This document shows positions 1-12,600 of a DNA stretch of 64,000 nucleotides, in pieces (position 1 is the first letter of the stretch; each line of letters starts with the position of its first letter). The position numbers and the translations under genes are program-made. Location: positions 9,710,538-9,774,537 of the forward strand of contig NC_064044.1 in assembly GCF_932526225.1 (NCBI RefSeq). The letters are read 5' to 3'. The stretch comes from Nematostella vectensis. Its lineage: Eukaryota; Cnidaria; Anthozoa; Actiniaria; Edwardsiidae. The notes under the pieces are model-generated. The model did not search any database, was not told where the DNA came from, and worked only from the letters and a program-made list of their open reading frames with translations.

Positions 1-305
1 TGAGGTGTCCAATCAATAGAGCGGCAAGGTCCTGCCGGCCTTTGTTGAACAGCTTCAATCTAGATTCAGATCTTCTATCTTTAAGTGACTTCCAATTTAG
101 TGCTTCAACAACGAGGTAACTGCGCCTTCAGTATAGTTGGTATAGTCTGGTAGGACGAACCTCGCTGCCCGCCTTTAGATTTTCTCGATCTCTGCTGTCC
201 GGTTAGCGGTGTATGGGTCCCATATCTCACATTCATATTCAACTAGGGGCTTCAACAGGCTGTTGTAGGCTGTCTCTCTGACCTCGCGGATGGCAGTTTG
301 AAAGG
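1..305 (-). pseudogene. Decayed LINE reverse transcriptase, C-terminal part
   Basis: On the minus strand the frame reads AYNSLLKPLVEYECEIWDPY, then RRAARFVLPDY after a stop codon. This is the AYKTLVRP-x-LEYA-x-x-VWDP ... RRAARFV signature near the end of many non-LTR retrotransposon reverse transcriptases. At least two in-frame stops show it is dead. It lies in an intron of, or downstream of, the cadherin gene and continues past the left edge. Confidence 0.75.
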
Positions 306-309
306 TAGT

Positions 310-480
310 AGGGATTGTTGTGATGATGGTTATTTGGTTGTGATAATAATGATGATGATGGCGGTGGTAGTGACGATGATAATGGTGATAGCGGTGGTGA
401 TGATGACAAAGCCACGGGTGGCACTGTTTCGATAAAAAGATGCTGTTTGTCGAGGATTAAAGACGACATTTAGACTATGG
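310..480. repeat. Degenerate ATG/GGT microsatellite
   Basis: Imperfect gatgat/ggtgat runs after the LINE fragment. Open frames here are low-complexity artefacts. Confidence 0.7.
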
Positions 481-531
481 TAATATGACGATAACATGCA
501 GCAAATCATAAAAAAATTGTTTATCCTTTAC

Positions 532-621
532 CTGGTCCTGTCATAATTTCCTGTCTTTGGGTCCTTCCAATAGTTTATGTCGTCAATGTTAATAATGTAC
601 CCTGTGACGTTTTGTAACACT
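532..621 (-). CDS. CDH23: CDH23-like exon 47: membrane-adjacent domain, last exon visible
   Basis: Encodes VLQNVTGYIINIDDINYWKD then PKTGNYDRT. The L-x-N-[VI]-TG-x-I-x-N-x-D motif occurs in human CDH23 at the same place. Ends in phase 2 at a donor, so at least one more exon lies left of the window or in a part I could not resolve. Confidence 0.85.
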
Positions 622-3600
622 CTGAAAATAACAAATAAAAATATTTAGTACTGAGTTTTTATACACAGATCCAATCACCTCACTACCCTTATTACATTTC
701 AAAACAGACGTATATTTTGATTTCTTTCCCTGGTTGTTTCGTTGCTGTGGTTTCGTTACCTGATAAGTTCGTCTTGGACGGATCTGAGTTCCGACGGGAG
801 TCGTGTGGAAATAATGACGGCGCGCTGTTTGTCGGTTAAGACGTATAGCTAAACAAAAAATTAGCTTCATCATTATCTTCATCGCCATCATTATCACCAT
901 CACCATCACCTAAACCATCACCATCACCATCACCATCACCATCACCATCACCATCACCATCACCATCACCATCACCATCACGACATCACCATCACCATCA
1001 CCATCACCATCACCATCACAATCACCATCACCATCACCATCACCATCACCATCACCATCACCATCACCATCACCATCACCATCACCATCACCATCACCAT
1101 CACCATCACCATCACCATCACCATCACCATCACCATCACCACCACCATCACCATCACCACCACCATCACCATCACCATCACCATCACCATCACCATCACC
1201 ACCACCATCACCACCACCATCACCATCACCACCACCATCACCATCACCATCACCATAACCATAACCATCACCATCACCATCACCTAACCATCACCACCAC
1301 CATCACCATCACCTAACCATCACCACCACCACCACCATCACCATCACCTAACCATCACCACCACCATCACCATCACCTAACCATCACCACCACCATCACC
1401 ATCACCATTATTATAACCATATCGCCATCACGATCACAATCACCATCACCATCACCATTATTATAACCATATCGCTATCACGATCACCATCACCATCACC
1501 ATTATTATAACCATATCGCCATCACGATCACCATCACCATCACCATTATTATAACCATATCACCATCACCATCACCATCACTATTATTTAAACCACCACC
1601 ATCACCATTATTATAACCATATCGCCATCACGATCACAATCACCATCATCATCATCAACATTGTCGTCGTCATCAACACCAATCATAACAATAATAATAA
1701 TGATATTCATGATCATAATTAACATAATCGTCATCGTCATCATATTGTCGACGTCTTTATCATTATAAAAATAATCATCATCACCACCATCGTCATCGTC
1801 GTCGTCACCTACACATCACTACCATCATTATCATTATTATCGTTCCTCAATCTACCTTCACAGTTGCTGTATCATTAAAATAAGGCGTCTGGCCAAAGTT
1901 GTCGGCCGCCATTACATCCAGAACGTATTCCTGTCCGGTTTTGCCGGCGTACGAGACTTGTGCGAGTATCCACCCAGTCTCCATGTCCATACTGAACTTG
2001 TCACTGTCCTTGCCAGGCCGGATGGTGTATGCAATGCGACTGTTGTTACCAAAGTCCTTATCGATAGCCTAGAAAGGGATACAAGCACCTAATCAATTTG
2101 GTGAAACCAAGAGAGCATAAGATAAGAGACTCTTTGGTATTATCCGCATGTGATGCAAATCCCGTCTCCAATTACTAGTATAAGTACAATAATTATGCTC
2201 TTTTGGCGAAAGTAAACGAGATGACTTTATGACTGCTATGGCTCTCCAGGCCCGTACCCAGGGGGGTGCAGGGGGTGCGAACGCGCATCCCCCAACAACG
2301 GCCGAAATGAAAGGAAAGGAAGGAAATTTATTGGTTGAAACAACCTATGTAACGTTACGTAAAATTATATGGTATCAATAAAACATCATCATCATCATCA
2401 AGTCCACTTGTGGTTCTCAATAGACGTGCTATTTGTAGACAAAACTCCAAATCATAAGCTATATCACTCTAGTATGTAGTCAAATCCGACAATAAACGTC
2501 TTGTGGAGATACTGAAAAGGCATTAAAAAAACATTTTTTCGTTCTTTAGGAGCTGGTTAGATTTTCACCAGAGAACTCCCTCCCTACCCCTCCCCACCCC
2601 CCCCCCCCCCCGGAAAAATAAGGTCCACTTTTTCGGGATTTGGCACCCCCCCCCCCCCCCCCCCCAAGAGATCCTGGTTACGGGCCTGCTCTCATAAAAA
2701 AAAACTGGCTGAGTACTGAATTGGCTTGTAAGGCGTTATGAACTAATGGATAAAGGCCAGTTTAAAGCCTCCTGTTTAAGTGCACCCAGGAACGTGGAAT
2801 ATGTCACACTAATACGGTCTCACTCCTTAATGATATGTCACCCTCAAATGGTGTCTCACCGTTACTCGTAGTATGTTTGATCCGGGTTTAGCAGAGTCCG
2901 TCACGCCACCCGTGTACAACGTCTTGGTAAACTGCGGTCCGTTATCATTGGTATCGCCGACTTCGATTTCTACGAGTTGCACCGTGAGGTCATCTTCGAT
3001 AGACAGTGATAAGGTGTGAGTGGTGATCAGGATGGCAACGACCGTAAATACTATATCGTATATTTTAGAGAGCTTAGAGTCTAGCCTTTTGTGATAAATA
3101 TGGTGATATCGATTACAATAATGACAGTTATAATGATAATAAGGCTTTGTTGTGGTTGTTTCTGCCATTGTTCTTTGTGATTTGTAGTGACGACTATTAG
3201 ATATATTGATGACTGATGATACTTATTATGATGGTGGCGATGATGATACCAATGTTCTTATCTTACTCGATATGGAAATAATGATATAATGACACTTGGT
3301 GATGTTGCTGCAGCTTTTAATGTTGTTGTTTGTTGCTATTGTTTAAGATGATGTTGTTGTTTATGATGATGATGTTGTTGTTTATGATGATGTTGTTGTT
3401 TATGATAATGCTGTTGTCATTGTTGTTGTTGTTGTTATTGTTATTGTTGTGGTCTTACCGGGGAGTGGTGCTTGGGTGGTGTTGGTCGTGTTACTATTCG
3501 CAGGATCTGCCACTGCACGTCGTTTTCTTGCGAGCGGCTGAAGCGTGGTAATGTTCAGCTGAAATAAAACACATTTAAAAAACGTCGATCAACAACTCCT

Positions 3601-6600
3601 TTGTTAATGTTTATCCTTGAAAATACAAAGATTTATTCGCAAGGAAACTTCCGAAAAACTTACAATATAAAGTAAACCCTGATATGTTATTTACTATATC
3701 TGATTAAAAATATTTTGGTTACTCGTTTAAATCAGCCGATGGAAATGGATTCTTTGTGTGAATTGGCATAGAGCGGGAGCATAAAATGTCCGAGTGCGAC
3801 GAATAAATAACATTTTTTAAGCAGAGCAGAGACAAACAAGCAAGACAGATACCACAGTTTTGTTTTTAAGTGAAGGCCTAACTTCTTCGACGGCCAAGTC
3901 TATTTTGGTTGAACAATCCTAATGTATCTTATACCTTGTCATTCGATGCCTTGACGTAAAGATAGTGTACAGATGAATCTTCACGATCCTTAACAAAAAT
4001 AAAAATATATATGTCAAAGCTCTATAGTGTCCACATCTGAAACGTAGTATTGAAGACAAAAGGGAGCACTTTCTAAGCTTTGAGAAAGGTATAACGCTTT
4101 CCTACCAGTGTTATTCTTGTCCGCAATTCCCCACTTGTCTCGTTTAGTATAAAATACTTTTGTTCTTCAGTATCTGTAAACAAAGGCGATGTATGAGATA
4201 GAACTAAGAGACCTTGTATTGTTGTTAGTATATTTACAATTAGAATAATTTACATTAACTATGATTGATAACACATATGATTGACAGTTTTGATTGACTG
4301 CGTTTATGACTGAAAGCGCTTTTTTACAGTTATGTTTGATATCATTTTTAAATGGCTTATGCTTGATAGTACTTATGAAAAACAGAATTTTAGATTACAA
4401 TAAGACGTATAAATTGCGCAATTTTTACATTATAAAGCTTTACAGTACTACAACATGATTATGAGCATTTTTGATTGAAAATACTTACTTGTTATATAAT
4501 AGTAGATAAGATTTTTGGTATCCAAATCCTGCGCGGCCACCACACCCACAGGCACCCCAGCATCTAGGTTTTCTTCTACCGAAAAAGTAGTTCGGCGCTG
4601 AAAACAGAACGACGAAATGCGCGACGTCATTGTATGGATGCGTTTGATTGGGGCGAGGGGGTATTAACCACGTTGAAAATGGTCTATTACCTGCCATTTT
4701 CAGTGTGTTAAGTGGAGGAGTGTGAAAGGGGGTGGGGTGGGGGGTTAATACACACCACTGTGAAGATAGGCTTATTGTCGTTTAAGTCAATCAGGAAGAT
4801 GTTCACTTGTTTTTCTCCACTTGAGAGTCTCGGAGTTCCCTTGTCTAGTGCTTTGACGGTTAGCTGGATGATTAAATAATATCAAGACTCCATTAGCTAG
4901 ATGGGTTAAAAATATAAACATATATCAATCCCGAGGCCAGGATCGAAAGAGGGGTGGGGCTACCTCGGTCATGAAGAAATTATTCGCGATTCTTCAAATA
5001 AAGAAAAAAAGAACACTTCAAAAATTTTCTGAACTGACTCCCCCCCCCCCCCCCCCCCCCCCCTTTGCTCCGCCCAGCTGAGGGACTTCATGTTTGCCGC
5101 TAAGGACACATCAAGGTGCATGAGAAAGACGAACATTCAAAACCCCACGCAAAATATGTTTGTGACCCTCTTGGAAACCTCGATGTGTGGTACACACTTC
5201 GATCATTTTTGCATTCTAGGGGTACGGGGGGGGGGGGGGGAGGGGGGGCGATCGCACAAAATCTCTCTTGAATATTTTCATCGTATTTTCGTCTCCTAGA
5301 AAGGGAAGGAGTGTTTGCCGTACCTTGTATTGTGATATCCTCTCATGATCAAGAGCCTTCGCTGTACGGATCTCCCCCGTTGTCTCATTAAGAGTAAAGC
5401 TTCCTTCATCATTTCCGCTGATTATGGCGAATGTCAGCTGACCGAATGGACCGGTGTCCCGGTCGCTGGCGTTGAGCTGTGTGATAAGTGTACCTATCGT
5501 TGCGTTCTGAAGAAAAGAAAAGGCAAAAAATTGATAAGATCCTGATTTATATGTATCTTGTTAACACCCTTGATAAACTTAAATTTTCTCCCAGCTTCAG
5601 ACAGACATGTAATATTTATTCCACAAATATTAAACAGGTTTATGATGACTGTCTCCATTAGTGGGGGTGTACAAATTAATCTGCACCTTTGCTTTTCTAT
5701 TTATTCCCTTATATATGTCCTACTTTTTATAATATAGTGGCCACGAACGTCTAAATTACAATTCCTTATCATCAAACACTCACATGATCAAAACATATTT
5801 TTCAGGACGTTCTAAACAGTTCGACTTAAGGAATTCTTATCAGGCATGGTCATCACTAATACTTCTAGGTCTGGTTTAACCGGGGCGTTACCTCAGGTAT
5901 CAGGACATCCATCGGCGTCTGAAGAATCGGGAGATTGTCGTTCATGTCTAACACCGTGATATTAACTGTCACGCTGCTTGACAACGCGGGCTCGCCTTTA
6001 TCTTCTGCCATAACAACCAGAGAGTAGAAGGAAGTGTCTTCTCGGTCTAAGGGGCGTGTCCTTGTGAGTACACCAGTCTTGTTATCCATCTGGAATACAC
6101 CTGAGTGACGTAAAGAGTGGCATTTAGTATAAGATTTTTTAGAATCGACATCAGGGTTGTTATCCATGTGGAATACACCTATGAGTTCTGTAATGAGTGG
6201 CATTTAGTATAAGGTTTTTATTGAATGGACATCAGGGTTGTTTACCATTAATCGGGAATTCCAGTACTTCTGGTTATTTTATTCCTACCAATGGAAAAAT
6301 TCTGGAAAATGTGGAGTTGCTTGAGGGGTAGTAGGACTCTCATGAAATTTCCGATTAAATGGTCAAACAACCCAGGTTCTGTAGTCTCAGAGAAAAAATC
6401 GGCGTTTCCACGAATAACGATTCATCGATGAAAGAAACTCCACCTCGACTCATGTAAGTTATGTCCGCGGTCGAGACACCTTGGGATTTTTCTTAGTACT
6501 AATGTAGTGGTATTGTTTGTATAATGTGCTACTGCTCTCAGACAACAGAAATCAACAGAACAACAGAAATCAAATAATGGAAGAGTAAAACCTATATTTT

Positions 6601-9600
6601 CATTGCGCATCACTCTAGAGGGTGGCCCAGTACTGCCAATGAGGTTCGTACTCGAGGCAGGGTTTTCTGAAAGGGTGGAGGATTTCAATGCGTGTTCGTG
6701 GATATAGGAGAAAATCCTCCCACACCTAGACCGTGATGCCTTTGCTTTCCATTTTACCGTTCTCGTTTCCTGACACGATGGTAAAGATGATTTCTCCGCT
6801 TTCGCCTTCGTCTCCATCTTGTGCCTTCACTGTGAGGATGGTTGCATCGGTTATGGGCCCAGTATCTTCCAGCACAGACCTGACGTACGACTCGCTATCA
6901 AACCTGGGAGCGTTATCATTCACATCGAGCACTGTGATCACCGCCTGAGAGAAGGAAAGAAAAGCAGCCGTGTGATTGTTAATCGCTCTAATAATAGAGA
7001 ATACGAATGGGAAATAAAGCAAGAACGGCAGAGTGAGATGGAAAATCCTGAGTGGGGCGGGGTTTTCAGTACTGTGATCACCAACTATAGGGGTAAAGAA
7101 CAGCGGCGTAGCCATGATTTTTAACAGGGGGGGGGGGGACCCTTTCAAGACATTTTCTCGTGTATTTTAGATAATGTCTAATACATTTTTGGCTGCTAGA
7201 GGGCCCGGGCCCCCTTGGCCAACCCCCGGCTACGCCCCTAAAGCAACAGTATGGTATTGTTAAACACCTTGAATAAGCCGTACGGATGGGGGAGGGTGTG
7301 GAGCCGAGGTAGTGCCATAGACTTCTAAAGACCTTAGCCTCGAAGTATATCCATATTTGTGCACTCAATAGAGTCGGAATGGTAGGTCATACGCAGAGGC
7401 GAATACAGGGTCTTTATAAATGGGAAAGGGGGTGTTTTGGGGATTTTTTCTCGAATCGATTTCTTTTTAAATTCAACATATGATAACTCTACTTCGGACG
7501 AGTGATTTCCTTTAAGCTCACTCGACCGATTCCCCATCCCAAGTACATATAACTTTACTTATGTGAGTGATTTCTGCTTCGTCAAGTTAACACGAATGAT
7601 TACTGTCTTCGTCCGGAACCCAAGTATGATAATTTCACTAAAGGCTTATCGCAGCCTGGTTCACACGTATGATAACTCTACTTACGGGCACGAGTGATTT
7701 CTGCTCCGTCAGGTTCACACGGCTGATCGCCGCCACCTGTAGCTCGTACCGCGCGTGCGTCTCTCGGTCCAGGCAGCCCGAGGGTGTGCAGTTCAGCGTG
7801 ATCACGCCACTCTGCTCGCCAATCAGAAACATGGAATCCGTGTTGCCTAGGAAACGTATGTTATTGACTTGGTCATGTGTGATTCTAGGAAACAGCCAGG
7901 CTATTTCAAACTGACAGCAGCATGATAACGAGACAAGATTGATCAATATGCCTACCTGACTCGATCCTGTAGTATACTCTCTTATGCGAGGCCTCCGCGT
8001 CAATATCCGTTGCATTGACAGTGATCACGTGATGGCCACGTGTTACATTCTCGTACAACTCCGCCGAGTACCGGGGCTTGTGGAAGACAGGCGCGTTATC
8101 GTCTACGTCGCTCACGTGAATCTCAACAAAACAGGCCCCAGTCAGCGGAGGGGTACCGAGGTCTTGTGCCGAGACTGTTAAGTTGTAGAGAGAGGTTTTC
8201 TCGTAGTCCAGTTTGGCTTTTATAGTAATGAGACCAGTGTTCGCTGAAAAGATAAGACCAGCACGATAAGAGCTACTGCATTATTTTTACTCTTCATCTC
8301 AGCGAGCTGTGCGTGGCGTAACTTGGCTAGGAACCTGGTTAATTCCTCACTATAAATGCGCGGGTGCCTCTGGTACATATACAGACAGGGCTAGGGACCT
8401 GGTTATTGCCTCCCTATTAATGCGCGGGTGCCTCTGGTGCCTTTGTGTTGTACAATTCGCTAGATAGCGGTGCTGGGGCCGAAATCTTTAGCCTAGCCTT
8501 ACAGCTTTAAGCTGCCATTGGGCGTTTCAACAATTGCTGGAAGTATGGTCCATTTTCTTTTTATTTTATCTAGCTGATCAGGTTCGATACTCAAGTCCAA
8601 AGCCACGTCTTGTTATTGCTTCACTGCATGAACATTTTCAACTTGTTATTATATGTACACTTGAATGTTGCCTATTACAAGCATTAAGTTTTGTAGGGCT
8701 TTAACCTTATATTTGATAGGGGAGGGGGCAGACGACAGTGTCTTCTATGTGGACTTCGAAAACTTCTCGGGTGCACATACACACGCAGGCATATTGTCTC
8801 CAATCATAATACATGCACAACCCCAGCATAGTCATCTGATCTGTCTTACCGTCTATATTAAACACGTCGTCAGTATCTCCAGCTGTTATCTTGTACGTGA
8901 ACTGTCCATTCGCACCTTCATCAGGATCAGTAGCAACTACTTGTACCACCTAAAGTACGTGCAAGTTAGTAGACATCTTACTTAGGATACAAGAGTGCTA
9001 TGTCTCGAAATATCCCGAGAGTATTCTGATTACGTGCCGACAAACACCGAGTGCATATCTCGGGGGCTACTTTCTAAAATATTTAAAGCAAAATCGACTA
9101 CGTTCCAGGTATACCCCTATTACATATCTTGCTACATATCAACATATCTACGATTACGTGCCGAGCGTATCCCGAATGCTATTTGTACGTGTTTTGAAAA
9201 AGACACCTCATGTATATAGCTTCAAGCTGCGCACGAATTTGTCCCGATAAATTCCGAGGGTGTTCCGATTATATTCCGAGTATATCCCGATTGCTACTCA
9301 CCTGTGTTTTAAGGAAGACACTCTCCCGTAACGTGACGTTGTAGACGCTTTTGCTGAATAATGGCTTGTTATCATTAACGTCTTCAATCGTGATCATGAC
9401 ACTCGTGTTACTCTCGAGTGCGGGAATACCGTGATCTTTGGCCTTAAACATTGATATTTATTATTAGCGGAGTAGAATCATTATCATCATCATCACCATC
9501 ATCATAGCTGTTACACTCATAATTATCCTATTATAGTCGTCATCATCATCATTATTGTCATCATCACTATTTGTTGTCATGGATCCGTTGTCATCTTCAA

Positions 9601-9634
9601 CATATAGTTATCATTGTCATTATCACCATAGTTG

Positions 9635-9674
<40 letters not shown>

Positions 9675-12600
9675 TTTAATCTTCATCATCATCATCATCA
9701 TCATCGTCGTCGTCGTCATCATTATCATTATTATCACCATTATAGTCGTCGTTAACATTAAAAGTAAACCTACCGTTATGATTAGCGTGTATGATGCATT
9801 TTGCTCTCTGTCCAGGGTAGACGTCGTACTTATGATGCCTGTTGTTTCATTCACACTGAACATCAAACCTGGAATAATAGAAACCTTGTTAGTCTCTCTC
9901 CAGCTACTTTCAATAGCAAGAAAATCTACCCTCCTTTTGATTTGCAATTCTTTGCAAAGGAAATGGGATGAGCTGCTAGGTTCCTTATTGGAAAATGGAG
10001 GGGGTGGTGGTGGGTCTGGGAGACTTACTTATGTTCCCGGATGAAATGTAGTATCGAACACGCGCATTGTCATTGATGTCTTCATCTGTTGTCGCTACTC
10101 GTCCGACTGTGTGTCCGACCTTCACGTCCTCCCTGACAGAGAAGGCATATCCGGATTGCGTGAACTGGGGCACGTGATCGTTGGCATCCGTGACAGTGAT
10201 GATGACCTGAGCGTAATCACAAATGCCTTATAAGAAAACAGCACCGCTAGCACGTGACACTAATTACGTCGTCGACTTGCTCTGCATTGTTTAAGTCAAG
10301 TCACACATGTCTTGCTTTAGTTATGTCAAGTCACGCAAGAGTTGGCCTTGTTAAGGCAAGGTAACGTCTTGCCGGGCCATTAGCAGGGAGAGCTCCCTTC
10401 CAATTTAAAAATCACCCGTCTTTGGTCTCTTTTTTGGTTACGTTATGGCATTATGGCAGCCATGTCGAGAGTGATTGTAAATGTACATTACGTTAGATCA
10501 TGGACGTGGATGCCGTGTAAAGGTCACGTGTCTTACCCTCGTGGTCCCTTCTCTTGCCCGTATGGCCGAGTCCACCGCGCGCAGGGTCAACGTGTAGCTA
10601 CCAGTCTCCTCTCGGTTCAAAGGCTCTCTAGTTGTTATGTTGCCCTGGATGAATGCGTAAAGTGTTTTAGTGCGGATACGTGAGTTTTAAAAGCAATGGA
10701 TTAATTTGTGGTTCTCACGCAATTCGCCGCTATTCATATGGCCTTGTTGCTATTATAATTACAAAATATTTTTATGAGTCAAGAAATTATTAAGAGACTG
10801 CACAATATCAAATGAATTATCGGGGCCGTAGCAAGGGGTAGGGCACCCTCCCCCCCCCCCCCCCCCTTCTCCCCTAATGTTAAAAAAAATCTAAGGAAAT
10901 GACCAGTTTCTGTATTGTCCCCCCCCCCAATATTTGGAGGCCTGCTACGGCACTGAGGAAACGTCAACGCATTAAAACTTCTAAGAGTAAAGACAAGGTT
11001 TTGACACATGAAACCAAAGGAAAATAAAAAAAACCTAAATCATGAATTCAATAGTCGACTTGAGTTTGAAGATTCTTTTTTACCATAGGTTATTTAGTGA
11101 AATGCTAAGGCGATAGCCTTCAATAGAATCTAAAACACAAGCCATTTCGTTATGCCTGGATCCTTGGTGCTTTCATAGGGAGCCCTGAACATTACATGAT
11201 TGTAATTTTATGTCGATACTCACCGTGTCTGGGTCAATGGCGAACCTTGTGTACAAAACTCCACTCAGCACATATGACAGCTTGGCATTGGTACCCACGT
11301 CCTTATCAGACGCGGTCACAACTAGCACAGGCGTCCCAGCTGGCTGGTTTTCCCGAACATACGCGTAGTAGTCCGTATTATTAAAGACTGGCGAGTTATC
11401 GTTTATATCGACCAAATTTATCGCGACACTAGCAGTAGAAGATTTAGAAGGGACGCCCGAATCCGTGGCGCGAATGGTGAAGTTAAAATACTCCTCTACC
11501 TCGCGATCTAATTGGCTACTTCCCAGGGAAATAACGCCTGTTATTGCATTCACAGTGACGTAATCAGTGACGTTCTCCACGATGCTATAAAGCACCGCGG
11601 CGTTATCCCCTATATCCGCATCGATGGCTTTGACTTGCAGAATACTAGTCCCCTCGGGTGACTCCTCCCAGTATTCTATCGTATACCCGGGCATGCTAAA
11701 TACCGGTGGATTATCGTTAACGTCCTCCACCTGCACTACGACCTTTAGCAAGTCCGACACAAGGTTCACACTATCCTTGGCTTGCACGAATAGCTCGTAT
11801 TGTGTCACATTCTCACGGTCTAGTTCAGCTACTGTCCTGATCTCCCCGGTGACGTTATCAATCGTGAATAGCCCATAGCGGTCTCCGTTTGCTATGGAGT
11901 AACTAATAGTATCACCGATATCTTTGTCCAGGGCTGTGATCTTCGTTACTTTTGTCCCGATGGACGCATTCTCGGACAATTTGACCGTGAGAGAGCTGGA
12001 GTTGAAGTATGGCTTGTCATCGATGACGTCAGTGACCGTAATGTGGACCTGTGTAGTTGTGTCTTGTGCACCCGCGACTATGTTGGCAGCGGTAACATTG
12101 AGGATGTAGACGTTTTTGAACTCGCGGTCGAGCGGGGAATCCACTATGATGTCACCTATAAGGCAGAGTTGATTTCAATTTATTAGAGATTAGGCTATTT
12201 TGTTATTTATCAAACTTGAAAATTGTCATCTGCTTTAATCTGATAAGTGGAAAATCGATTGAAAAATCACCACAGCAACTATCTTTATCATTATCATAAA
12301 CACAACCATCTCCAACATCACAACCATTATCATCATACCACTAACATCGCCACCATCACTATCTTCACCACCACCACCATCACCACAACCACAATCTCCG
12401 CCAATATTATCATCACTATTGTCATCACCATCATCCTCATCATTATCATCATCATTATCATCACCATCACTACCACCAACATCAGCACCACCACCATTAT
12501 CATCATCACCACCACCACCACCATGTTCACCACAATCACAACCATCACCACCATTATCATCACCATCACTGCCACCATCACAACCATCACCACCATCATC

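Noticed and set aside
978-1283. 101-codon Met/Val open frame
   Set aside because: Translation of a CATCAC microsatellite.
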